Shown: positions 49,662 through 58,882 of the stretch, in pieces | Layout of the letters: each line of letters starts with the position of its first letter | Position numbering within the stretch: position 1 is the stretch's first letter | Origin: Saprospiraceae bacterium | GTDB lineage: Bacteria > Bacteroidota > Bacteroidia > Chitinophagales > Saprospiraceae | Reading direction: 5' to 3' | NCBI GenBank assembly: GCA_020850225.1 | Contig: JADZFD010000063.1 | Span: 1 to 64,000, forward strand | Length of the DNA stretch: 64,000 nt | The notes under the pieces: model-generated | Seen by the model: only the letters and a program-made list of their open reading frames with translations | Database searches by the model: none | Told to the model about the DNA's origin: nothing | Program-made: the position numbers and the translations under genes

Positions 49662-52145
49662 TTATTTATTCAAGACTACTACTTTTCGGGTAATCACACC
49701 CTGTGTAGAAATGATTTTTACGTAATATATACCATCGGCATACTTTGAGGTATTCACATTGATGGATTGCATATTAATCTCCGGTTTATCTTCAACCAAC
49801 ATTCCGACCTGATCGTAGATACGCATTGATTTTATGACATTTCTGCCATTAAAATGTACAGACATCAAACCTTTTGCAGGATTTGGATATATAATAAGTT
49901 TGTCCTCTGCAGGCACAGGATCATTCTTTCTTGTATTTACTTTGATATCCACATATGTATCCGGCAACAAAAACCGTTCACCGTCTGCTGCTTCCATCTG
50001 AATACCGTTTGTTGATATTCTTCTGACTACATAGTCATCATTTGATTTAAATCCTTCCAATTCATCCTCTACAATCATCACCACCTGTCCAATTATTCCG
50101 TTACCACTTGATCCGGTAGGACGAAATCCTTCCAACTCATCTTCTACAATAGAATTGGTTAACGTTATAGCCGTATGCAGAACTCCTGCCTTAGGTTGTT
50201 TTGTCAGTGACAATGTAGCCTTGTCCCGACTCAACCAACTGTTATCAGCATAATCCACATGCAGACTGGAAGAGTCTATCATATCCGGATTAATGTTCAA
50301 ACCAAAAGCAAGACCGAAAGCATTCAATACAGGCGCAGTTGGATTACCCAGTGAAATATCCAGAATGAGCACATCACCAGAATCCAATTCAGTACTGTTG
50401 GGTATCAAATCAAATTGATAATCCTTAATTGCCAATACTTCATTAGGTACGAGTTGATGTATATTACTATAATAGGTGTCTATACTTGATTTGTCTGCAT
50501 CGGTAATAATTCCATCACCATTGGCATCTATATGCTTGATATTTACACCGTTTGGCTGATCGTACACCCAGTCTACCGATGTTTGACCTGATCTGAATGG
50601 ATAAGCTACTTCATCTCTTGGAGTTCCTGATATCCCGATAAATCTTCCCAAAGACAATAAATCTGTCACAGAAACCCTGCCATCACCATTCATATCACCT
50701 GACCATACACAATCTGGACCATTACAATGACATAAAGAATCAGGTACAGCGTCAAAAACATGAATATTCAATTTGTATACTACGCAAGGATTACCGGCAA
50801 TACAATACTCGACATCAAATGAATCGAAACCATAGTACTGGTAATCCGGTGTATAGATCAATGTTGATTTGGAGTAAAAAACATCACAACCCTCTCCTAC
50901 TGTAGAATTATTAAATATTTCTACAGTACCATATGCAGGTTGATTCAATACATTAAATGAATAACCGTCTACAGGTACATTATAAGTAAGTACTAAAGGA
51001 TCATTTTTAAGTGTGTTAAAAGTATAATCCTCAGTAGTCAAAGGTTCAAAATTCCCAATGTAAAGTGTAATCCTACCGGTTGACTGCCATTGTCCGTAAT
51101 TGACTACATAATTAAAATATTTTACACCTGAAAAATTGGTCGGGGGTGAATATGTAAATACACCCAATGTATCATGAGTCAGTTCTGAAGAATAACTGCT
51201 GATTGGAAAATTACTGCTTAAATCATTTGCAAACACATCAAAAGTAATCGCAGTATTCTTTGGTGTATAATATATATCATCCCGTACACTTGAAGAGTTT
51301 TGTAGGCGATTTAATATATTGATTTTTACAATTTTGATATTTCCTTCACTATCTTCAAATACCAATCTTTCATTTCCTGTTACACCACTTAGAGGCTGGT
51401 ATTTTGCTACGAAATCTACAGGAAAACTTAAATTACCATATTCCGCTTCACCATTCAAATCGAATGAACCTGAAGGAAATTCTATTAACTGACTTTGTGT
51501 ATTCAGAATTGTATACTCTACTGAATCTACTGTCGGTATTGAATTCAGCATTTTAACATACCTGATTGTACCATTTGACACATTACCCAGGCTATCTTTA
51601 ACACCATAAATCACTAAACCGGAAACAGCATCAGCATTGGGTGTAAAAAATACACTATCCTTCGTAAATGTTGCCGTTCCACCTTTGACAATTCCAAGAC
51701 CGGTAATTTCCAGACCTCCTGCAGTATGTATATCATTAAGCAGAGGTTGTAAACCTATAGTTTCGGCTGAAGTGTAGGATACAAAATCATCTGTTGTTTT
51801 GATTTTGGAATCGAGATAAGTAATATACCAAGTTACATAACGCGGTTTGAAACCATCCGTATACTGAACTGATACTTTTGCGGGTCCGACATAGTCCGGA
51901 TCACTTTGTAAGGGATTGATTACTATTCTGTAATTTTTATTACCAAGATTCGAAATATTAGATATATAACAATTCTCGATAAGCGGCGATATACCGACAA
52001 TCTGAAAATTACTTTTTATGGTATCTTCATAAACCTGTCCTTTCTGCAAATATATAAATTTTTCACCATCATTAATTTGAGCATTAATTTTTGGCAAAAA
52101 TAATAAAAGCAAAATAAAAATCTTTAAATTTTTGATATGCTTCAT
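49662..52145 (-). CDS. secreted protein with dockerin/EF-hand-like repeats and T9SS type A sorting domain
   Basis: This 827-residue protein has a signal peptide (about 1-22), then a set of beta domains. A calcium-binding pair follows: GDMNGDGRVSVTDLLSLGRF and, later, DANGDGIITDADKSS, both with the spacing of dockerin type I or EF-hand loops. A cohesin-like beta region (LDSGDVLILDISLGNPT...) follows. The C-terminal 80 residues, IYPNPAKGLMSVHF to the GIYYVKIISTQGVITRKVVV end, are a T9SS type A sorting domain, so the protein is exported across the outer membrane by a different signal type than the two giants. A 27-base near-repeat in the gene duplicates VEDELEGF. The function is unknown. Confidence 0.88.
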   Translation of the reverse strand: MKHIKNLKIFILLLLFLPKINAQINDGEKFIYLQKGQVYEDTIKSNFQIVGISPLIENCYISNISNLGNKNYRIVINPLQSDPDYVGPAKVSVQYTDGFKPRYVTWYITYLDSKIKTTDDFVSYTSAETIGLQPLLNDIHTAGGLEITGLGIVKGGTATFTKDSVFFTPNADAVSGLVIYGVKDSLGNVSNGTIRYVKMLNSIPTVDSVEYTILNTQSQLIEFPSGSFDLNGEAEYGNLSFPVDFVAKYQPLSGVTGNERLVFEDSEGNIKIVKINILNRLQNSSSVRDDIYYTPKNTAITFDVFANDLSSNFPISSYSSELTHDTLGVFTYSPPTNFSGVKYFNYVVNYGQWQSTGRITLYIGNFEPLTTEDYTFNTLKNDPLVLTYNVPVDGYSFNVLNQPAYGTVEIFNNSTVGEGCDVFYSKSTLIYTPDYQYYGFDSFDVEYCIAGNPCVVYKLNIHVFDAVPDSLCHCNGPDCVWSGDMNGDGRVSVTDLLSLGRFIGISGTPRDEVAYPFRSGQTSVDWVYDQPNGVNIKHIDANGDGIITDADKSSIDTYYSNIHQLVPNEVLAIKDYQFDLIPNSTELDSGDVLILDISLGNPTAPVLNAFGLAFGLNINPDMIDSSSLHVDYADNSWLSRDKATLSLTKQPKAGVLHTAITLTNSIVEDELEGFRPTGSSGNGIIGQVVMIVEDELEGFKSNDDYVVRRISTNGIQMEAADGERFLLPDTYVDIKVNTRKNDPVPAEDKLIIYPNPAKGLMSVHFNGRNVIKSMRIYDQVGMLVEDKPEINMQSINVNTSKYADGIYYVKIISTQGVITRKVVVLNK

Positions 52146-52590
52146 TTTAAAAATAATTGAGGGTTTTTACACCCATGATTTTGGTTACATTTCAAATGCA
52201 AAGTAACGAAATAATTTTTAAACTACCAAATATAATTTAAAAATTATTATATATTTTTATTTAATGGGTAAAGAATTTCAAATTCAATTTATTAACACCA
52301 TATATAACTTTAAATTATAGATTTATTTATTTATCATATAAATTTTTAAAAAAACAATAGAATCAGCAGAAATACAACATATATACATTTTTTGTATTAA
52401 TTATATGAAACATATTTTCAATATATTATACATATAATAATTCTACAACATATATTAACTTTGTAGTGCAAAAGGAGAGAAGGAAGTCATTGACAATACA
52501 AGAATTCAAACACCGACTATGTAATGAAAAAAATCTATTTATCCATAAAAACACTTACCTTTACACATCTAAATACATAAGCAAATTCCC
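52146..52590. other. intergenic region between divergent genes
   Basis: About 445 AT-rich bases. The right part holds a TAnnTTTG promoter element for the plus-strand gene and its leader of about 120 bases, which contains a possible 18-codon open frame (52524-52580). The left part must hold the promoter of the T9SS gene; no clean match was found there. Confidence 0.5.
52456..52463 (+). promoter_or_regulatory. -7 promoter element of the 481-residue gene
   Basis: TAACTTTG matches TAnnTTTG, giving a leader of about 120 bases before the TTG start at 52591. Confidence 0.5.
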
Positions 52591-54036
52591 TTGAAAGACA
52601 GAAAAATTATCATAGCTCTTTCCAGTCTCTCTGTTTACGAACTGAACAGCTTCAGTAAGTTTATTCATTCACCCTATTTTAATTCCAATGAAAACATTAT
52701 CCATTTTTATAATTATATAGAAAAATTCGTTAAAAACAATACATTAGATTCCCTGAATACTGAAATGATCTGGTCATCCGTTTTTCCGGATACGCCTTTT
52801 AACAATCAAAAACTTCTTAAACTCAATTCAGACCTGACATACTTACTTGAATTATTTATTACCCAAAAGGAATTTGAAAAGTCAGAAAGTTTTAAAGCCA
52901 ATCTCAAGCTTGAAGGTGTCCGAAAAAGAAACATAACTAAACTGTACAAAGGTATCATTGCAGACATAGAACGTATTAATAAACTTGAGAATGACCAATC
53001 AATTGAATTTTATCTGAATAAATATCTGATAGAGAAAAATCTGTTCAGGCTCAAAACAGAAAGTGAAAAGAAGAACGAAAAAGTAGAGATTTCTTCAGAA
53101 CTCAACCTTAAAAATATCTCTGATAATCTCGACTACTTCTACATAGCTGAAAAATTACGGCAATACTGTACCCTTCTGGGATGGCAGAAAATGTATAAAC
53201 TGGATATTGAATTGTCCAACATTGAATTTATTATTGAACTTGCTCAAAAGGAGCAATACAGTAATATACCTGCAATCAATATGTATTACAATATGTACCT
53301 GACATACAATGACAGTAACAATCCTTTACACTATGATAATCTTAAAAATCAGATTAAAAATTCAATTCACCTGTTTCCTGAACACGAACAATGGGAGATT
53401 TATGTAACCGCTTTAAGTTATTGTATCAACAGAGTAAATAAAGGAGATATAAATTTTCAGCAGGAGACTTTCGAACTGTATAAACAAGTCATTGACAACA
53501 ACCTGATATTACATGAAGGTAGTTTGTCTGCTACTACATTCCGTAATATTGTTCAGATAGCTACCCGTGTGGATCAATCGGCCTGGGCTGAAAATTTTAT
53601 CTACGAATATTCAAAACACGTAGATAGAAAACATAGGGATAATGCGGTTGAATTCAGTCTGGCAAGATTGGAGTTTTACCGTAAGAATTACGGAAAAGTA
53701 CTGGAGCATCTCTATCGGGTAACTTATGAAGATGTGTGGTATAATATCAATGCAAAAACCCTTCAGATTGCCTGTTATTATGAACTCGATGAATACGACG
53801 CATTAGAGTCACTCTTGCAGGCTTTCAAAATGTATATCCGAAGAGAGCGATCATTAACACCGGACAGAAAAATCCACTATCTTAATCTGATTAAATTTAC
53901 CAATACGCTGATAAAAATACAGCCAAAAGACAAAAAGCGGCTTGAAAATCTATATACAGACATCAAAAATACCAAAGGTGTCGTATCCAAGCCATGGCTC
54001 GAGGAAAAAATCACTTTCCTGTTAAATAAAAAATAA
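52591..54036 (+). CDS. uncharacterised helical protein
   Basis: This 481-residue protein has no signal peptide or membrane segment, and I cannot assign a family. Nearly all of it reads as alpha-helices with TPR-like spacing, and it opens with KDRKIIIALSSLSVYELNSFSKFIHSPYFNSNE, a distinctive N-terminal motif. No catalytic residues are evident. The start must be TTG 52591 because an in-frame stop lies 21 bases upstream, with only an ATA between as another option. Translation may therefore be weak. It converges on the DUF2891 gene with four bases between stop codons. A cytoplasmic scaffold is possible, but this is a guess. Confidence 0.75.
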   Translation: MKDRKIIIALSSLSVYELNSFSKFIHSPYFNSNENIIHFYNYIEKFVKNNTLDSLNTEMIWSSVFPDTPFNNQKLLKLNSDLTYLLELFITQKEFEKSESFKANLKLEGVRKRNITKLYKGIIADIERINKLENDQSIEFYLNKYLIEKNLFRLKTESEKKNEKVEISSELNLKNISDNLDYFYIAEKLRQYCTLLGWQKMYKLDIELSNIEFIIELAQKEQYSNIPAINMYYNMYLTYNDSNNPLHYDNLKNQIKNSIHLFPEHEQWEIYVTALSYCINRVNKGDINFQQETFELYKQVIDNNLILHEGSLSATTFRNIVQIATRVDQSAWAENFIYEYSKHVDRKHRDNAVEFSLARLEFYRKNYGKVLEHLYRVTYEDVWYNINAKTLQIACYYELDEYDALESLLQAFKMYIRRERSLTPDRKIHYLNLIKFTNTLIKIQPKDKKRLENLYTDIKNTKGVVSKPWLEEKITFLLNKK

Positions 54037-54040
54037 AATA

Positions 54041-55117
54041 TTACCGCATACTCAACACTGCAAAGGTAGCCAACCAATGATCTCCTTCATAATTTCCGTC
54101 TATTATTGAAGAAATTGAAGCATCAATATGTTGCAATGCCACTTTATTCAGATGTCGATATTGAGGAATTGCATCTGTTACAGCATATAGTGACCATGCT
54201 CTGCAAAAATTCAGGCCATCCAGGTGCACCAGTTTACCATCGGTTCTGTCAGCAACTCTTGCCGGAACCAAATCAAATGTACGGTTTTGTAACTCAGGAA
54301 GGAACCTGTCAAACCAATTTTTAAACTTTTTTCTGTTTAGAATTTTTGACATTAGTGCAGCTTCCTGAAGGCAGGGCGATAGAAAATCATATCCTCCGGG
54401 TTCCCAGTTCAAAGGACAACCCTGGTCTTTTCCAAAATAGTCAATTGCTCTTTGTACTATAAGTGATTTGAAAGTTTCGTCTCCGGATATTGCAGCATAA
54501 TCATAAGCAAGATATAATCCAAAAGCTGTATTAGGATGCTCTCCTGCTCTGACAGGATACAATAATACAGGTAAAAACTCCTTATATCGCTGTACAATCA
54601 ATGCTACCAGTGGTTGTAAATTCTGATGCAGTTCCTTAGCCAAAGGATCGCCCCAAAGCAGCAATTCGGCATCCAATTTCAGCAACCACGCCCACCCATA
54701 GGTACGTTCAAAAGCCTTTTCGCTGTTTCTCATAAAATAATTCAACTCAACCTGAATATTCGAAGAGGAAAGGTTATCTGTCAATAATCTTCTGATTTCA
54801 GCAGACTGTTTAATATCAGGATATTGCCGTATTAATCTAACGAGGAGCCAGTGACCATGTACCGCCGAATGCCAGTCAAAACAACCGTAAAAAGCAGGAT
54901 GAAGCGTTGAGGGAAACGCTATTTCTTCAGGAGTTTCCAGTACCTGATTCAATTTATTAGGATATTCTTTCTGAAGACATTGTATTGGGAGTTCAGCCAT
55001 TTTCTCTGCAACAGATGCAGTTAGGTAATTATAATCTTCGTTTTGTTTATCTGCCTGTGCAGATAATGAAATTACATTAAATATCAAGGCCAGAATAGTT
55101 GAAATTTTCAGATACAT
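54041..55117 (-). CDS. DUF2891 family protein, secreted
   Basis: This 358-residue protein has a signal peptide (ending about residue 20, LSAQ) and the DUF2891 signatures: HPAFYGCFDWHSAVHGHWLLVRL, RTYGWAWLLKL, VRAGEHPNTAFGLYLAYDYA, WEPGGYDFLSPCLQEAALM and LVHLDGLNFCRAWSLYAV. Several conserved His, Asp and Trp residues cluster, and the helical pattern suggests an (alpha/alpha)6 barrel as in some sugar-active enzymes; that is inference. No sugar-related gene is adjacent. It ends only four bases from the convergent 52591..54036 gene. Confidence 0.88.
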   Translation of the reverse strand: MYLKISTILALIFNVISLSAQADKQNEDYNYLTASVAEKMAELPIQCLQKEYPNKLNQVLETPEEIAFPSTLHPAFYGCFDWHSAVHGHWLLVRLIRQYPDIKQSAEIRRLLTDNLSSSNIQVELNYFMRNSEKAFERTYGWAWLLKLDAELLLWGDPLAKELHQNLQPLVALIVQRYKEFLPVLLYPVRAGEHPNTAFGLYLAYDYAAISGDETFKSLIVQRAIDYFGKDQGCPLNWEPGGYDFLSPCLQEAALMSKILNRKKFKNWFDRFLPELQNRTFDLVPARVADRTDGKLVHLDGLNFCRAWSLYAVTDAIPQYRHLNKVALQHIDASISSIIDGNYEGDHWLATFAVLSMR

Positions 55118-55222
55118 GTTGGATTCAATTTAACAAAAAAATATAGATGAAATGTGCAAGCAGTGATTACATATTTACTGTGGTTTCAGTTTGAATTTTT
55201 GCGAATAGACAATATATGAAAA

Positions 55223-56155
55223 TCAATTTCGTGCACTGGCGAGCAAATACAGAACAGCCATGCGTACGGCTACACCATTTTCGACCTGATCGAGTATAAC
55301 AGATTGCCTGGAATCTGCTACATCGCTCGTAATTTCAACACCTCTGTTTATAGGACCAGGGTGCATAATAATGATTTCCTTATTCAATGAATCAAGGAGA
55401 TGTCTGTTGATACCAAAATAGAGAGCATATTCTCTCAGAGATGGAATATAACGGACATCCTGGCGTTCCAGCTGAATTCTGAGCACATTGGCTACATCAC
55501 ACCATTCAAGCGCTCTTCTAACATTATGTTCTACGATTACTCCCAGGCTACTTATATGTTTCGGGATGAGCGTAGCAGGACCACAAACCATAACATTAGC
55601 ACCTAATTTTTTCAAACAAAAAATATTACTCAGTGCTACCCTACTGTGCAGAATATCACCTACTATAACGATATTTTTTCCTTCAACTGAACCTAGTTTC
55701 TCTATCATGGAATACACGTCCAGTAAAGCTTGTGTCGGATGTTCATGCGTTCCATCACCAGCATTTACGATATTGGCATCAATGTGTTTTGCCAGAAAAT
55801 GATGTGCTCCGGGAGCCGGATGTCGCATTACAATCATATCTACCTTCATAGCCAGGATATTATTGACTGTATCCAGGAGCGTTTCACCTTTACTAACAGA
55901 GGATGATGAAGCAGAAAAATTGATTATGTCAGCAGAAAGTCGTTTTTCAGCCAGTTCGAATGATATCCTTGTACGTGTACTATTTTCAAAAAAGACATTG
56001 GCTATAGTAATATCTCTGAGCGAAGGCACTTTTTTTATCGGCCTGTTAATGACTTCCTTAAATTCAGTCGCTGTCTTCAATATCAACTCAATATCCTCTT
56101 TGGTAATGTATTTGATACCGAGCAAATGTTGGGTACTGAGTAGCGATTGGGACAT
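55223..56155 (-). CDS. pyrB: aspartate carbamoyltransferase, catalytic subunit
   Basis: PyrB joins carbamoyl phosphate and aspartate, the first committed step of pyrimidine synthesis. The 310-residue protein has the carbamoyl-phosphate site STRTR (59-63), HPAPG, the HPTQALLD signature and HPGPINRGVE in the C-terminal domain. No regulatory chain gene pyrI is adjacent. It lies 24 bp downstream of pyrR, so the pair is one transcript, matching a pyrR-pyrB arrangement controlled by pyrimidine level. Confidence 0.97.
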   Translation of the reverse strand: MSQSLLSTQHLLGIKYITKEDIELILKTATEFKEVINRPIKKVPSLRDITIANVFFENSTRTRISFELAEKRLSADIINFSASSSSVSKGETLLDTVNNILAMKVDMIVMRHPAPGAHHFLAKHIDANIVNAGDGTHEHPTQALLDVYSMIEKLGSVEGKNIVIVGDILHSRVALSNIFCLKKLGANVMVCGPATLIPKHISSLGVIVEHNVRRALEWCDVANVLRIQLERQDVRYIPSLREYALYFGINRHLLDSLNKEIIIMHPGPINRGVEITSDVADSRQSVILDQVENGVAVRMAVLYLLASARN

Positions 56156-56179
56156 TATGGAATATTACTTTTTAAAAAA

Positions 56180-56734
56180 TTAAGAATCGATTTTCCCAGC
56201 GTACAGAATCACCTGATCTTCACCATGTTGATCTTTCCATCTCACGCGCACATAAGCTTCATCCAATGCATCAACAGCCAACCCTTTGTAATCTGCCTTA
56301 ATGGGGAAATGCCTGTTGAATCTCCGGTCAATCAGGCAGAGCATTTCAATTTGTTCCGGTCGTCCGAAATCCTGAATTGCAGCTATAGCTGCGTGTACTG
56401 TCCTGCCCGTATATAAAACATCATCAATGAGTAAGACATGTCTTCCTTCAACCAGAAAATCGATCTCGGTTGTTGAAGCTTTTAAAGGGCTACTCCTGCG
56501 TCTGAAATCATCTCTATAAAAAGTAATATCCAGTTTTCCATAATCAAATGGCTGGCTTCCAAGCATCAATACCAGTTGCTGACGTATACGTTCTGCCATA
56601 TAGACACCCCGTTCCTGAATACCCATGATGCATAACTTTTTTAAATCAAGATGACGTTCGAGAATCTGATGACAAAGTCTCTTGATGGTAAGCTCAAACC
56701 GAGCTGCAGATACGATGAGTTTTCCCTGTTCCAT
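56180..56734 (-). CDS. pyrR: bifunctional PyrR (pyr operon regulator / uracil phosphoribosyltransferase)
   Basis: PyrR binds pyr mRNA and makes UMP from uracil and PRPP. The PRPP-binding loop is LLIDDVLYTGRTVHAA, and the family's FYRDDF and YAGKI segments are present. I use the ATG at 56734 (MEQGKLIVSAARFELTIKRL), which gives 184 residues and fits family N-termini. The ORF track begins at 56773 with 13 extra residues. That longer start overlaps a TATCTTTG element at 56744-56751. If this element is the promoter, the mRNA is nearly leaderless. No attenuator was seen between pyrR and pyrB (24 bp). It lies 95 bp downstream of the glycosyltransferase. Confidence 0.93.
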   Translation of the reverse strand: MEQGKLIVSAARFELTIKRLCHQILERHLDLKKLCIMGIQERGVYMAERIRQQLVLMLGSQPFDYGKLDITFYRDDFRRRSSPLKASTTEIDFLVEGRHVLLIDDVLYTGRTVHAAIAAIQDFGRPEQIEMLCLIDRRFNRHFPIKADYKGLAVDALDEAYVRVRWKDQHGEDQVILYAGKIDS

Positions 56735-56743
56735 ATCAAGAGA

Positions 56744-56751
56744 CAAAGATA
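56744..56751 (-). promoter_or_regulatory. -7 promoter element of pyrR
   Basis: TATCTTTG on the minus strand, nine bases before ATG 56734 and inside the longer reading of the gene. It supports the shorter start. Confidence 0.5.
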
Positions 56752-56828
56752 TAACTTTTGAAATAACCATCAAATTTTTGTCACTTAAAAAAGCATATAT
56801 AACATCACTTCCGGTAGTTGTAATTGAA

Positions 56829-57980
56829 TCAGGATGTCTTTTTTTCAGATACTATTTTCTGATAAAACTGTTCAACCGCATTAGTAGTCGTTTCAGGATT
56901 GAATTTATCCCACACATATCTGTATCCTTCTGATTTTATCCTTGAATATAATTTTCCATCATTGATATCTTTCATAGCTCTGGTTATCGAATCTACATCG
57001 TAAGGATCTGTAAGAATCGCTCCCGGTCCTGCTGCTTCAGGCAGGGATGATAAACAAGAGGTAATCACTGGTTTTTCACGAAAAAGAGATTCTATAACCG
57101 GAATGCCGAATCCCTCATACACAGACGGATATATCAGACAATAACTCTTGTCATAGATTTGTACCAGATCCTGATTGGAAACTCCATTTATAAAATATAC
57201 ACTTTTATCCAACTTATAATAGCTGATCATTTCTTTCACCTGCCGAATATAAGTCCTGTCTCCGTTTCCAACAATGACAAAAGGTCTTCTGTATTTATCA
57301 TCCAATTTAGCATATGCCATAATCGACTGCAACAAACCCTTGCGTTTAATAATCGAACCTACATACAAATAATAATCTCTCAGGTCTTTTGGTAACACAC
57401 TACTGACAAAATCGTCTACAGGGTCGTACATGAATACATCATTGCAGGATTGGTACAATACCTCAATCTTGCCGGCGTCCAATTCGTACATACTTACAAT
57501 ATCCTGTTGTGTACTATTACTGATAGCAATGATATGTTGTGCTGTTTGAGCAGAATGCCTGTACTTGAAGTGGTACAAATGTCTGTCCCACCATCCGAAC
57601 TGGTGTGGATACAACTCATATATAAGATCATGAAATGTTACCACCGTAACTATATCCGGGTGAATTCCCAAAGGTATCTCATGACTCAATCCATGAAATA
57701 TATCTGGCCTTAATGTATTAATCTGTCTGCTCATCCCATAGCTCCTCCACAATGGGCTGATAGATGAAGGTGTGTGAATTGTAAATTTACCTGAATCAAA
57801 AAAATATTCGGTCTCTTTATTTTTCAATACCCTGGGTGTAAACAGATGATATTCATGTTCCGGGTAATAATACTGCAGATATCTTACCAATGTCCGGCTA
57901 TAATTACCCAGGCCGGTAAAATTGTTAAAAAGCCTTTTTGCATCCAATGCTATACTTAACCTATTTCGTGTATCCTGCAA
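56829..57980 (-). CDS. glycosyltransferase family 4-like protein
   Basis: This 383-residue retaining (GT-B fold) glycosyltransferase probably acts in polysaccharide synthesis. The N-terminal domain opens with IALDAKRLFNNFTGLGNYSRTLVRYLQ, and the C-terminal GT4 domain has YLYVGSIIKRKGLL, FVIVGNGDR and the donor-sugar E(x7)E region IYPSVYEGFGIPVIESLFREKPVITS. No signal peptide is present, so it is cytoplasmic. It has its own TATTTTTG promoter element and no adjacent polysaccharide genes. Its substrate is unknown. Confidence 0.92.
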   Translation of the reverse strand: MQDTRNRLSIALDAKRLFNNFTGLGNYSRTLVRYLQYYYPEHEYHLFTPRVLKNKETEYFFDSGKFTIHTPSSISPLWRSYGMSRQINTLRPDIFHGLSHEIPLGIHPDIVTVVTFHDLIYELYPHQFGWWDRHLYHFKYRHSAQTAQHIIAISNSTQQDIVSMYELDAGKIEVLYQSCNDVFMYDPVDDFVSSVLPKDLRDYYLYVGSIIKRKGLLQSIMAYAKLDDKYRRPFVIVGNGDRTYIRQVKEMISYYKLDKSVYFINGVSNQDLVQIYDKSYCLIYPSVYEGFGIPVIESLFREKPVITSCLSSLPEAAGPGAILTDPYDVDSITRAMKDINDGKLYSRIKSEGYRYVWDKFNPETTTNAVEQFYQKIVSEKKTS

Positions 57981-58012
57981 TCTTCTAAAAAATCTTTGTA
58001 TGAATGATGGAA

Positions 58013-58020
58013 CAAAAATA
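58013..58020 (-). promoter_or_regulatory. -7 promoter element of the glycosyltransferase gene
   Basis: TATTTTTG on the minus strand fits TAnnTTTG and lies 32 bp before the start codon. Confidence 0.4.
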
Positions 58021-58082
58021 GACAGATTTTATTGTAGTAATATCAGTTAACAGGTTTTATATAACTTTACAAACAATTTTAC

Positions 58083-58829
58083 TTGGAATTCGGTATTTTT
58101 GACCATATACTTGCCTTCTTTATTTTGATTATATTTCCGGTTTTATCAGCTCAGAGTGGAAAACCTGACAAGGATGTCATCAAAATGTTACCACCCAAAA
58201 AACATCTCTATTATACAAATGGGTTGCTGTTGATTATAGCTGCAATGCTTGTATGCACAGCATGGAACATCGGAAACAGGTCATGGGTACAATTCGGTTT
58301 TTCAAAGCCACATTTCAATATAACGGTATGGGTTTCGATATCAGTCATTGTAATCGTATATATTGCAGATATTATAATGACTTTCGTAAAGAAAGATACA
58401 TCCAAAGATGCATTCAATGACCTTACTTACGTTATACCAGTACAGTGGAATGAATTCAAACCCTATATATTTCTGGCTCTGTCAGCCGGTATATGTGAAG
58501 AAATCATTTACAGAGGTTTTCTGATACATTATCTTATATATTTAGGAGGCGAAAATGCTTCTTCACAAGTGTTTGCCCTTTTAATCCCTGCCATTGTCTT
58601 TGGTATCAGTCATAGGTATCAGGGTTGGTGGGCTGTAATCAAGATATTTTTGATTGCCATAATACTGGGTATAATCTATGTAAGTTCTGCATCTTTACTT
58701 ATTGTTATCCTAATACATGTATTGATAGATTTAATATCCGGATGGGTAGGAATCATTTATTTCAAAACCAATACAATTTCTGAAGATGAAAAACATTCAT
58801 ACAGTGATGAAATTATAAATAAGACATAA
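58083..58829 (+). CDS. CPBP family intramembrane metalloprotease-like protein
   Basis: This 248-residue integral membrane protein has about seven hydrophobic segments and the CPBP (CAAX protease/bacteriocin-processing) motifs: EEIIYRGF, then FGISHRYQG and a last HVLID. These supply the Glu and His residues of the glutamic-type intramembrane protease. Bacterial members process peptides or protect against their own bacteriocins, and many have unknown targets. The start is TTG 58083 (MEFGIFDHILAFF); I see no in-frame ATG close upstream. It lies 53 bp before ppk1. No peptide precursor gene is nearby. Confidence 0.85.
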   Translation: MEFGIFDHILAFFILIIFPVLSAQSGKPDKDVIKMLPPKKHLYYTNGLLLIIAAMLVCTAWNIGNRSWVQFGFSKPHFNITVWVSISVIVIVYIADIIMTFVKKDTSKDAFNDLTYVIPVQWNEFKPYIFLALSAGICEEIIYRGFLIHYLIYLGGENASSQVFALLIPAIVFGISHRYQGWWAVIKIFLIAIILGIIYVSSASLLIVILIHVLIDLISGWVGIIYFKTNTISEDEKHSYSDEIINKT

Positions 58830-58882
58830 TATTATGAATTCCTTTAAAAAATCATCACTTTTGCGATATTCTTACGAATGAT

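Noticed and set aside
52524-52580. 18-codon open frame in the leader of the 481-residue gene
   Set aside because: Too short to judge and no ribosome-binding signal; mentioned only as a possible leader peptide.
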